Below the pieces are notes generated by a model that was given only the letters and a program-made list of their open reading frames with translations, was not told the origin of the DNA and searched no databases. From assembly GCA_002493325.1 (NCBI GenBank), contig DKYL01000069.1:16299-30760 (forward strand): a stretch of DNA of 14,462 nt, written 5' to 3'. This DNA comes from Ruminococcaceae bacterium UBA7101. Its GTDB lineage: Bacteria; Bacillota; Clostridia; Oscillospirales; Acutalibacteraceae. The position numbers were made by a program, and so were the translations under genes. Below are positions 1-6,371 of the stretch, in pieces; within the stretch, counting starts at the first letter, position 1, and the number at the start of each line of letters is the position of its first letter.

Positions 1-102
1 TTATCTATTACACTCATCATTACTCTGCTTTATGTTCCTGTACTGAAAAATCTTTTTAAAAGTGCAAAGAATATTATAAAAAGTAAACTCAATTCAAAAT
101 AA
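1..102 (+). CDS. C-terminal end of a membrane protein (5' part outside window)
   Basis: Reading frame 1 is open from the left edge and stops with TAA at 100-102, giving 33 residues. The visible part is a hydrophobic stretch (LSITLIITLLYVPVL) followed by a lysine-rich tail, which is the usual look of a last membrane helix with a cytoplasmic basic end. It ends 17 bases before the next start, so it is probably in the same operon as the glycosyltransferase. By position it could be a polysaccharide flippase, polymerase or ligase, but the fragment is too short to choose between these; that is inference from neighbours only. Confidence 0.6.
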   Translation, partial: LSITLIITLLYVPVLKNLFKSAKNIIKSKLNSK

Positions 103-119
103 AAAATCCGGAGATAATT

Positions 120-1148
120 ATGATACCAAAGGTCAGCATTATTGTGCCTGTTTATAATGTGGAAAAGTATTTGGACAGGTGCATAAATTCATTAGTCAAT
201 CAAACACTTAAAGAGATTGAAATCATTCTGGTGGATGATGAATCCCCTGACAACTGCCCTGAAATGTGCAATAATTATGCCAAAACAGACAGCAGAATTA
301 AGGTCATTCACAAAAAAAACGGCGGTCTGGGATTTGCCCGAAACAGCGGTCTTGACATTGCAACAGGTGAATATTTTGCCTTTGTTGACAGTGATGATTA
401 TGTTGATTTGGATTTTTATGAAAAGCTCTACACGGCTGCAAAAAAGGGGAACTACGATCTTGCCCAGGGCGGAATATCAAAAAAGCACGGCGACAGAATT
501 GAGCGTAATCATCACCCCTATGCAGGACAGGTTTTTGATGAAAGCGGTGTTAAAAACATCCTTTTCCCCAGTGTTCTCGGTCCTGATACATATGACCAAA
601 ATAACAGTGATATGTCTGCCTGCATAGGCATTTACAAGCTGTCCCTTGTTAAAGACAACAACATCCGCTTTGTATCTGAGCGTGAATACATAAGCGAGGA
701 TGCAATTTTTGATATTGAAATCTTTAGTCACATTAAATCAGCCGTTATTCTGGACACAGCAGGCTACTACTATTGCTACAATGAAGCATCGCTTACGCAT
801 AAATATATCCCCAACCGCTTTGCGCAGATTAAAAAGCTTTGTGACTATGAGCTGTCACTTGTTAATAATGATATACTGAAAGAAAGAATTATAAGTACAT
901 TCTTAATTAATGTAATTGCCACCCTTAAGCTGGAGGCAATGAATTATAAAAAAACGGGCAATAAAAATGATAAGCTGAAGGTAAAGCAGATTGTCAATGA
1001 CAAGTATGTTAAAAGTATTCTAAAGAACTATGCATATAAAAATCAGCCACTCAAAAAGAGAATACTTTATACATTAATCGACAAAGGGTTATGGCGGTCT
1101 GTACTGTTCATAACAAACCTTAAGCTGAAATCAGGTAACTTTTCATGA
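120..1148 (+). CDS. GT2-family (GT-A fold) glycosyltransferase
   Basis: A 342-residue protein that should transfer a sugar from a nucleotide-sugar donor during surface polysaccharide assembly. Visible family features: an N-terminal VSIIVPVYN strand/turn at residues 5-13, VDDES at 38-42 (nucleotide binding), GFARNSG at 71-77, and the metal-binding DSDD at 90-93. The C-terminal ~120 residues are variable, basic and carry no clear membrane helix, so the enzyme is probably cytosolic or peripheral. The start is the ATG at 120, preceded by GGAG (110-113). It overlaps the next gene by 4 bases (ATGA), which implies translational coupling. Sugar specificity cannot be read from the sequence. Family call is firm; substrate unknown. 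Confidence 0.93.
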   Translation: MIPKVSIIVPVYNVEKYLDRCINSLVNQTLKEIEIILVDDESPDNCPEMCNNYAKTDSRIKVIHKKNGGLGFARNSGLDIATGEYFAFVDSDDYVDLDFYEKLYTAAKKGNYDLAQGGISKKHGDRIERNHHPYAGQVFDESGVKNILFPSVLGPDTYDQNNSDMSACIGIYKLSLVKDNNIRFVSEREYISEDAIFDIEIFSHIKSAVILDTAGYYYCYNEASLTHKYIPNRFAQIKKLCDYELSLVNNDILKERIISTFLINVIATLKLEAMNYKKTGNKNDKLKVKQIVNDKYVKSILKNYAYKNQPLKKRILYTLIDKGLWRSVLFITNLKLKSGNFS

Positions 1149-1726
1149 AAACGGTTCTGACATCACTTAAACACTTAAATATGTTTTTGGTTGAATTCGG
1201 CACATATAATGCAATACTCATAGCATTCGGCATTACACTGATTTATCTGCTTTTCGTATTAATCAAAAACGGCAAATCGGCTGTTAAACTGAAAAAAGTA
1301 TTGTCATTCTGGTTTCTTTCCTTTAATCTTTCCTTCATTTTTCAGATTACAATTATAGGCAGAATAGGACGTCACTATGACAGCTGGTCTGTAATTCACG
1401 GTGATTGGAATATATTTGACAATCCAAATATTATTTCAAGCTCTCAGGTGAGAAATATAGCATTGTTTCTTATGCTTATGCCGTCGTTATTTTTATGCCT
1501 GAAATGCTTTAAAAATAAAGCTCTGTCAACAAAAGCAATGCTGATTGCAGGAATGGCTCTCCCCTTTTCAATATCATTATTAATCGAGCTTTGTCAGGGC
1601 ATTTTTTCAATAGGAACATTCCAGTTCAGTGATTTGTTTTATAATACACTTGGGGGAATTATGGGAACAGCATTTTATATCACCATCAAAAATTTAAGCA
1701 GAAAAATAAGAAGCAGTTCAAAATGA
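1145..1726 (+). CDS. VanZ-like family membrane protein
   Basis: 193 residues with about five hydrophobic segments (roughly 22-41, 50-72, 103-120, 131-150, 164-182). The C-terminal part carries the VanZ-like signature: an acidic residue and glutamine in a helix (E148, Q151), then D163, N167 and glycines G170/G171/G174. VanZ itself gives low-level teicoplanin resistance by an unknown mechanism; most VanZ-like proteins, including those at the ends of polysaccharide clusters, have no assigned role. The start ATG overlaps the glycosyltransferase stop (ATGA, 1145-1148), so it is in the same operon and translated by coupling. Its TGA stop is already inside the 3' arm of the terminator hairpin. A resistance role should not be assumed. 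Confidence 0.85.
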   Translation: MKTVLTSLKHLNMFLVEFGTYNAILIAFGITLIYLLFVLIKNGKSAVKLKKVLSFWFLSFNLSFIFQITIIGRIGRHYDSWSVIHGDWNIFDNPNIISSSQVRNIALFLMLMPSLFLCLKCFKNKALSTKAMLIAGMALPFSISLLIELCQGIFSIGTFQFSDLFYNTLGGIMGTAFYITIKNLSRKIRSSSK

Positions 1727-1741
1727 ACTGCTTCTTATTTT
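1703..1741. terminator. Bidirectional intrinsic terminator between VanZ-like and YeiH-like genes
   Basis: A perfect 18-bp stem (1703-1720 with 1724-1741) closed by a 3-base loop, with A-runs on the 5' side and T-runs on the 3' side, so it can end transcription from both converging operons. The VanZ-like stop codon (1724-1726) lies in the 3' arm, and the YeiH-like stop begins 2 bases beyond the stem. Confidence 0.93.
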
Positions 1742-1742
1742 A

Positions 1743-2819
1743 TTACCAATATCCTAAAACGTGCTGCATTACAAGGCTTACTGCCGTAATTGCCATCCAG
1801 CAAACAAAGCCCATTGCAATCGGCTTTCCGCCCTTTTTAACAAGATTAACTATATTTGTATTCAGACCGATAGCGCACATCGCCATTGCAATAAAGAATT
1901 TAGCAAGCCACTTGGCACCCTTGACAAAATATTCATTATAGAAATCCGTAAATCCGCCTGACGGCATAACAGAAACTAAAGTTGTAATAAGCGATGCCAT
2001 AACAAAATAAAGAATAAACCAAGGGAAAATCTTTTTCATTGATATTTTGGCACTTTCACCGCCTGCTTTTTTAGCCTCACGTGTTCTCATAAAAGCAAGC
2101 ACCAATGTAATCGGTATAATTGCCAGAGTACGTGTCAGCTTGACTGTGGTAGCCTGTGCCAGCACCATACCGTTTGTTTCCTTCATACTGTCCCATGCAG
2201 ATGCGGCAGCCGTAACAGAAGAGGTATCATTAACGGCTGTACCTGCAAAAAGTGCAAAGCCGTCATTTGACAGACCGATTGCATTACCGAATGTAGGGAA
2301 AATCAGAGCCGCAATTACATTAAACAAAAATATAACTGAAATGGACTGTGCAATCTCCTCATCGTCTGCATCAATAACGGGAGCAGTAGCAGCAATTGCA
2401 GAGCCGCCGCAGATGGATGAGCCCACACCAACTAAAATAGAAACCTTTTTATCTACCTTTAAAAGCTTACACATGATTGCTGCAGTAATAAGTGAAACAG
2501 CAATTGTTGAAATAATAACAGGCAGGCTTTGACCGCCTACTGCAAGCACTGTTTTTATATTCAGGGTAAAGCCTAAAATGATTACCGCCCATTGCAGAAT
2601 TTTCTTAGAAGTGAATGTTATGCCGTCTTTCATTCTTTCATTGGCAGCAAAATTTTTAAATATAGAGGTTATAACCATTCCGATAATTATGGCAAATACA
2701 GGAGCACCGATAACCTCAAAGGAAAAGCCCCCGATATTCACCCCTGCCAGCAATGTTGAAATACCTGCTACAGCCGCACAGATTAAAATTCCCAAACTGT
2801 TTTTCTTAATAAAGCCCAT
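1743..2819 (-). CDS. YeiH / UPF0324 family membrane transporter
   Basis: 358 residues, hydrophobic throughout, with about ten likely membrane segments. It matches the YeiH family (UPF0324, conserved hypothetical 698), annotated as putative sulfate exporters. The characteristic motif GVGSSICGGSAIAATAPVI is at residues 131-149, followed by an acidic stretch (DADDEE, 150-155) and TAVNDTSSVTAAAS (194-207). The family's substrate is not settled experimentally; sulfate or sulfonate export is a database label. The start ATG (2817-2819) overlaps the stop of the upstream PHP gene by one base (TAATG), and an AGGAGG sits at 2834-2839, 14 bases upstream, inside the PHP gene. It is therefore expected to be translated by coupling from the PHP transcript. 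The pairing of a PHP phosphoesterase with this transporter has no obvious explanation. Confidence 0.9.
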   Translation of the reverse strand: MGFIKKNSLGILICAAVAGISTLLAGVNIGGFSFEVIGAPVFAIIIGMVITSIFKNFAANERMKDGITFTSKKILQWAVIILGFTLNIKTVLAVGGQSLPVIISTIAVSLITAAIMCKLLKVDKKVSILVGVGSSICGGSAIAATAPVIDADDEEIAQSISVIFLFNVIAALIFPTFGNAIGLSNDGFALFAGTAVNDTSSVTAAASAWDSMKETNGMVLAQATTVKLTRTLAIIPITLVLAFMRTREAKKAGGESAKISMKKIFPWFILYFVMASLITTLVSVMPSGGFTDFYNEYFVKGAKWLAKFFIAMAMCAIGLNTNIVNLVKKGGKPIAMGFVCWMAITAVSLVMQHVLGYW

Positions 2820-3478
2820 TAATATGTTTCAATCCTCCTAAAATTCTGCTTTTTTAACACGTCAAGCAGCTCAGAATTATTATGGATTGGTTTATCTGTT
2901 ATAATTCCCCCGCGTGCAAGATTTTTTACAACGTGAAAATCAGAGCCTGACACCATCAGCTTATGATTAGCCTTTGCCCATTCCAAAGCCTTTGTATTTG
3001 CTTTCAAATCGGTTTTGCCGTTATATACCTCAACACCGTCAATATAATCCGTATTACAGCGGCGCATGCCCACCCTGAAGGGATGAGCCTGATATACCAG
3101 ATAACCTCTGCTGTGCGCAAGCTCGTAAACACCCTTTTCCATTACGGTCATCAAATTACCTGCTTGGTAGAGGAAATCCTCATCAATACCATAAATAAGG
3201 TAATCGTTTGCCGTACCGTAATGCCTAAGCTCAATACCAAGCAGAACAGTAAAATCATTACCTGCTGCTGCCTTCATTCTTCTGTATCCGCTGAGATAAA
3301 AATCAATCTGCTTCTGCGGACACCAATTAGGCTTAAAGGTCATAGGACTGTAATGGTCTGTTACAACTATACCGCTGTATCCCTCTTGTTTATAAAGTTT
3401 TACAATTTCTTCGGGGTCAACCCTGCCGCATCGTGATACACACCCTGTGTGACAATGCAATTCATACTTATATTCCAT
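2819..3478 (-). CDS. PHP-domain metal-dependent phosphoesterase
   Basis: Using the ATG at 3478 the protein has 219 residues. PHP metal ligands are visible: H8-x-H10 (ELHCHTG), D41-H42 (VTDHYS), E83 (GIELRH), H132 (YQAHPF) and the terminal D180-F-H182 (GSDFH). These are the metal-binding set of small stand-alone PHP proteins, which hydrolyse phosphate esters, for example histidinol phosphate or short nucleotide phosphates; the substrate here is unknown. An upstream in-frame TTG at 3514 would add 12 residues, but that TTG is the -35 box of a good promoter and has no ribosome binding site, so I prefer the ATG. No Shine-Dalgarno precedes the ATG either, and the promoter places the transcript start at or next to it. 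It overlaps the YeiH-like gene by one base. Confidence 0.88.
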   Translation of the reverse strand: MEYKYELHCHTGCVSRCGRVDPEEIVKLYKQEGYSGIVVTDHYSPMTFKPNWCPQKQIDFYLSGYRRMKAAAGNDFTVLLGIELRHYGTANDYLIYGIDEDFLYQAGNLMTVMEKGVYELAHSRGYLVYQAHPFRVGMRRCNTDYIDGVEVYNGKTDLKANTKALEWAKANHKLMVSGSDFHVVKNLARGGIITDKPIHNNSELLDVLKKQNFRRIETY

Positions 3479-3485
3479 AGCCAAA

Positions 3486-3514
3486 ATAATAGCACATATT
3501 GTTAATGATTTCAA
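3486..3514 (-). promoter_or_regulatory. Sigma-A-type promoter of the PHP-YeiH operon, predicting a leaderless mRNA
   Basis: On the minus strand TTGAAA (3514-3509), a 17-base spacer, and TATTAT (3491-3486) preceded by TGC (extended -10). Only 7 bases separate the -10 box from the ATG at 3478, so the expected start of transcription falls on the base just before the start codon or on it. Confidence 0.75.
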
Positions 3515-3520
3515 TAATAA

Positions 3521-3554
3521 AAAAACAGATGTCCGTAATTTAACATCTGTTTTT
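3521..3554 (-). terminator. Intrinsic terminator downstream of the ABC permease gene
   Basis: A 12-bp stem (3521-3532 with 3543-3554) with a 10-base loop, followed on the minus strand by a run of seven U and further U-rich sequence. It lies just beyond the permease stop and immediately upstream of the PHP promoter, so the permease is a single-gene transcript. Confidence 0.88.
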
Positions 3555-3561
3555 ATACAAA

Positions 3562-4407
3562 TTATAAATGGAAAATGATATCATCGCTCTTTTTATTGAA
3601 GAACAGAATTCCGATTAAAAGAGTGACAATAGAAATAACTGCCGCATACACGAGCATCTTCCAGTCCATTATTTTACCATAAAGAACACACTGCCTGAAC
3701 AGCTCAATCATGGAATAAAGCGGATTGATTTTAATTAAAGCAAGTGTCCATTCTGTTTTGATTTTGCTTAACGGATAGATAATAGGCACCATATAGAATA
3801 AAAGCTGCGATATTACATCCCATATATACTCCACATCCCTGAAATAGACACACACTACCGATAATATCAATCCAACACCTGTACTGAATAACAGAAGCAG
3901 TATCATAGGAACAATGCACAGCGGCAGATAACCTGTGAGGAACAATCCGCTTCCTCCGCTGATACCGGTTAACTTAAAGAAAATCCAAACACAAATAAGG
4001 CAAATCAGCGATATTGCAAAGGTTACAAAATTTGAAAATATAGATGACAATGGATACATATATTTAGGCACATATACCTTCTTAATGATGGACTGATTTC
4101 GCCTGAATGAGGTCATTGCCTGCTTGGTTGATGTTGTAAAAAAGCTGAAAAGCAATCTACCTGTAAAAAGATATATCGGATAACATATAATACTCTCATC
4201 TTCCCTGCCGAAAATACCGCTGAATACAACCGAAAGGACAATCATATTTAAAAGGGGCTGCAAAAAGCTCCAAAAAACACCCAGCCAGGAATGACGATAT
4301 TTCAGGCGGATATTTTTCAGGGTGAGCTCCTTAAGTAAATTCCTGTATTTTTTGAACATTTCCACATCGTGGTCAAGCTCGGATTTTTTTATACTTATGA
4401 GAAACAC
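3562..4407 (-). CDS. ABC-2 type polysaccharide-export permease (Wzm/TagG-like)
   Basis: 281 residues from the GTG at 4407. The N-terminal cytoplasmic part (YRNLLKELTLKNIRLKYRHSWLGVFWSFLQPLL, residues about 21-53) leads into the first of about six membrane helices; this layout is typical of the integral membrane half of Wzm/TagG exporters, which move lipid-linked polysaccharide or teichoic acid across the membrane with an ATPase partner (Wzt/TagH). No ATPase gene is adjacent: a terminator follows at 3521-3554 and a promoter precedes at 4435-4463. The start is uncertain. The ribosome binding site GAGGTG (4410-4405) overlaps the GTG itself and is 6 bases before an ATA codon (4398-4396), the same spacing used before ATG in two other genes here. 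An ATG also occurs at residue 17 but has no ribosome binding site. Confidence 0.9.
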   Translation of the reverse strand: MFLISIKKSELDHDVEMFKKYRNLLKELTLKNIRLKYRHSWLGVFWSFLQPLLNMIVLSVVFSGIFGREDESIICYPIYLFTGRLLFSFFTTSTKQAMTSFRRNQSIIKKVYVPKYMYPLSSIFSNFVTFAISLICLICVWIFFKLTGISGGSGLFLTGYLPLCIVPMILLLLFSTGVGLILSVVCVYFRDVEYIWDVISQLLFYMVPIIYPLSKIKTEWTLALIKINPLYSMIELFRQCVLYGKIMDWKMLVYAAVISIVTLLIGILFFNKKSDDIIFHL

Positions 4408-4434
4408 CTCTTATCTAACACATATAACTCACAC

Positions 4435-4463
4435 ATTATAGCACAAGTAATTTTATTTTTCAA
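4435..4463 (-). promoter_or_regulatory. Sigma-A-type promoter of the ABC permease gene
   Basis: Minus strand TTGAAA (4463-4458), 17-base spacer, TATAAT (4440-4435) preceded by TGC, an extended -10. The predicted transcript starts near 4428, about 20-30 bases before the permease start codon. Confidence 0.8.
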
Positions 4464-4522
4464 TAGAGTGTTTTAATTGTGAAAAATACATAAAAATATT
4501 ATGTACCTTTTATAAAACAGCT

Positions 4523-5011
4523 TTACCTGAACATTTCGGCAATTTCCATTGCTGTTTTTCTTGCCGACATATCACCGTTTACCACATAATCGGCTGCGTG
4601 TAAATATTTTGACTTCCTTTCGTCATAAAGAGCACGTGCCTTTTCCCTGTCCTGAAAAAGCGGACGGTTATTGGAATTGCCGATTCTGTCACATATAACA
4701 TCAAAGCTTGCATCAAGGAATACAATTTTTCCGTTATTCTTCAATGCCTCAACATTTCTTTCAAAGGTCAATGCTCCGCCGCCTGTTGACACAACACAGT
4801 TCTTTAATTCGGAAACCTTTTTACAGCATTCAAACTCAAGATCCCGGAAGTAATCCTCGCCGTGGGTTGCAAAAATAGCCTTGATTGCCACACCCTGCTC
4901 CTGCTCAATAAGCTCGTCCGTATCAACAAATTTTCTGCCCATTATTTTTGAAAGCTCATTTCCCACAACAGTCTTGCCGCTGCCCATAAAGCCGCATAAA
5001 ACAATATTCAT
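4523..5011 (-). CDS. aroK: Shikimate kinase
   Basis: 162 residues, the usual length for a single-domain shikimate kinase, which phosphorylates shikimate at the 3-hydroxyl with ATP in the chorismate pathway (EC 2.7.1.71). Visible: Walker A GFMGSGKT (7-14), the Mg/shikimate aspartates D30 and D32 (VDTDELIE), shikimate-binding R56 (DYFRDLE), STGGGA (75-80), and the lid RPL (116-118). The C-terminal adenine-site motif usually written R-x-P-x-Y appears as ERKSKYLHAAD (131-141), with Ser where Pro is common. Its ATG overlaps the aroE stop by one base (TAATG), and GAGGAG lies 11 bases upstream inside aroE, so the two are co-translated. Cytosolic. Confidence 0.96.
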   Translation of the reverse strand: MNIVLCGFMGSGKTVVGNELSKIMGRKFVDTDELIEQEQGVAIKAIFATHGEDYFRDLEFECCKKVSELKNCVVSTGGGALTFERNVEALKNNGKIVFLDASFDVICDRIGNSNNRPLFQDREKARALYDERKSKYLHAADYVVNGDMSARKTAMEIAEMFR

Positions 5012-5838
5012 TATTTTTTAAGCTCCTCTTCGGTAATTTTTATAACAGGCTTAATCTGCTCATTGCTGAATTTTACACCAAACCAGATTTCCTGAGCAAC
5101 TGCAGCCTGCCATACAAGCATAGGAAGACCATTGGAAAACTTAATTCCAGCCTCCTTTGCGTAGCTGATAAGTTTTGTTTCAAGGGGATTATAAACTGCG
5201 TCAAACACAGCTTTTGCCTTCTGTACCTTTTCCTTCGGCAGAACACAGGCGTCTGTATTCGGATGCATACCCACAGGCGTTCCGTTAATAATAAGGTCAA
5301 ACGCACCGTCAGCCTCATCAAGCGTAATAAGCTTTGCTGTTTTTCCGAGCTTGCTTTCAATTTCATCAACAATCTGCTGACCTGCTTCAACATCAGCATC
5401 ACGAACAGCTATTGTTAAATCAGCACCGGAAAGTATTGTTTCAAATGCAAACATTCTTGAAACACCGCCGCAGCCGCAGACAAGGACTTTGCCTTTAAGC
5501 TCAATTTCAGCCATAGCAAGTGCTCTTAAAAAGCCGTAGCAATCCGTATTATGACCTGTTAAAACGCCATTTTTATTCTCAACCGTGTTAACGGCACCGA
5601 AAAGCTCTGCTCTCTCTGACAAAGCATTTAGCTGAGGAATAACAGCAATTTTATGTGGTATAGTAACATTAAAGCCGTCAAAGCCTTTCACAGCTTCAAA
5701 TTCATTGGTAAAATTCTCAGGATTAATTTCAACCAGCTCATATCCTGCATCAATATTATTTATTTTAAAAAGCTCCCTGTGAATCAGCGGAGACATAGAG
5801 TGACCGAGAGGGTAGCCGATAAGACCGAATTTTTTCAT
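5011..5838 (-). CDS. aroE: Shikimate dehydrogenase (NADP+)
   Basis: 275 residues, normal for AroE (EC 1.1.1.25), which reduces 3-dehydroshikimate to shikimate. Visible: substrate serines S14 and S16 (GHSMSP), NVTIPHK with catalytic K63 (57-63), N84 (GAVNT), D99 (HNTDCYGF), the cofactor-binding glycine-rich turn CGCGGVSR (121-128), and NGTPVGM in the second half. The ATG at 5838 follows AGAGGT at a 6-base spacing. It heads an aroE-aroK operon on the minus strand and diverges from the acyl carrier protein gene across about 107 bases that hold both promoters. No other aromatic pathway gene is in the window. Confidence 0.96.
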   Translation of the reverse strand: MKKFGLIGYPLGHSMSPLIHRELFKINNIDAGYELVEINPENFTNEFEAVKGFDGFNVTIPHKIAVIPQLNALSERAELFGAVNTVENKNGVLTGHNTDCYGFLRALAMAEIELKGKVLVCGCGGVSRMFAFETILSGADLTIAVRDADVEAGQQIVDEIESKLGKTAKLITLDEADGAFDLIINGTPVGMHPNTDACVLPKEKVQKAKAVFDAVYNPLETKLISYAKEAGIKFSNGLPMLVWQAAVAQEIWFGVKFSNEQIKPVIKITEEELKK

Positions 5839-5865
5839 TTTTTTACCTCTTTTGTAATTTATTTG

Positions 5866-5892
5866 TTGACAATTTAGGGATAATTATATAAT
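5866..5892 (+). promoter_or_regulatory. Promoter of the acyl carrier protein gene, in a shared divergent region with aroE
   Basis: Plus strand TTGACA (5866-5871) with TATAAT at 5887-5892 (15-base spacer) or TAATAT at 5889-5894 (17-base spacer). The A/T-rich core is nearly symmetrical, and on the minus strand TTGATT with TATTAT at 16 bases is a weaker candidate for the aroE promoter. The two promoters would overlap, so mutual interference is possible. Confidence 0.6.
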
Positions 5893-5945
5893 ATGATAAT
5901 AACATAACCAATCAATATTAACAACATTTTTTTGAGGTGACATTT

Positions 5946-6173
5946 ATGATATTTGATAAAATTAAGGAAATCCTTTCCGACCAGCTTGATATTGAAGAGG
6001 AGGCAATAACTCCCGAAAGTCTGCTTGTTGAGGATTTAGGAGCAGACAGTCTGGACGCAATTGATATTGTAATGTCTGTTGAGGATGAATTCGGCATTGA
6101 GGTTCCGGATGAAATCATTGAAAAAATAGAAAGCGTCAGCGATATTATCACATTTGTGGAGAACAATGCATAG
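5946..6173 (+). CDS. acpP: Acyl carrier protein
   Basis: 75 residues, the normal ACP size, strongly acidic. The phosphopantetheine attachment motif is GADSLDAID with S35 as the modified serine, followed by the recognition helix IVMSVEDEFGIEVPDE. It carries acyl chains as thioesters for fatty acid synthesis or another acyl-transfer pathway. The ATG at 5946 is chosen over an in-frame GTG at 5937 because GAGGTG (5934-5939) is itself the ribosome binding site, 6 bases upstream. The gene is alone, with no fab genes beside it, so whether it is the main fatty acid ACP or a second, specialised one cannot be told from context. It diverges from aroE and has its own promoter. Confidence 0.95.
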   Translation: MIFDKIKEILSDQLDIEEEAITPESLLVEDLGADSLDAIDIVMSVEDEFGIEVPDEIIEKIESVSDIITFVENNA

Positions 6174-6261
6174 AAATTTGCATAAACTTATAAATGTTTT
6201 ATACATTCAACAAATTCTGCACAAATTATGATTAAATTATAGTAATAATATCCATATTTCA

Positions 6262-6290
6262 TTGACTTTAATTTCCAAATAAAGTACAAT
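6262..6290 (+). promoter_or_regulatory. Sigma-A-type promoter of the glpK operon
   Basis: TTGACT (6262-6267), 17-base spacer, TACAAT (6285-6290). The transcript is expected to start near 6297, which lies inside the 5' arm of the hairpin at 6295-6312. Confidence 0.75.
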
Positions 6291-6294
6291 AAAG

Positions 6295-6317
6295 GCAGGC
6301 AGATATGCCTGCTTTTT
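6295..6317 (+). terminator. Intrinsic terminator-like hairpin between acpP and glpK
   Basis: A 7-bp G/C-rich stem, GCAGGCA with TGCCTGC, around a GATA loop (6295-6312), followed directly by five T (6313-6317). For transcripts coming from acpP this is a standard terminator. For transcripts from the promoter at 6262-6290 the 5' arm is partly missing, so they would largely escape it. Confidence 0.75.
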
Positions 6318-6347
6318 GCTTTGATTTCAGCTAAAACAGGCATATCT
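6301..6347 (+). promoter_or_regulatory. Alternative long hairpin in the glpK leader
   Basis: AGATATGCCTG (6301-6311) is the exact reverse complement of CAGGCATATCT (6337-6347), giving an 11-bp stem with a 25-base loop. It uses the same bases as the 3' arm of the terminator hairpin, so the two structures exclude each other. The stem ends 11 bases before the glpK ribosome binding site (GAGGGG, 6359-6364). A role in mRNA stability or expression control is inference. Confidence 0.55.
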
Positions 6348-6371
6348 ATTAATAATAAGAGGGGTATCATT

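Noticed and set aside
1145..1726. Glycopeptide (teicoplanin) resistance gene
   Set aside because: VanZ-like proteins are widespread without resistance; no vanA-type genes are present and the context is polysaccharide synthesis.
2047..2532. 161-codon plus-strand open frame inside the YeiH-like gene
   Set aside because: Antisense shadow of a conserved membrane protein; low-complexity Ala/Thr/Ser composition and no initiation signals.
2963..3436. 157-codon plus-strand open frame inside the PHP gene
   Set aside because: Antisense to a protein with a complete set of PHP metal ligands; no ribosome binding site.
6321..6371. N-terminal extension of GlpK from a TTG at 6321
   Set aside because: It would add 17 residues absent from the family and overlaps the leader stem; the ATG at 6372 has a well-placed GAGGGG.
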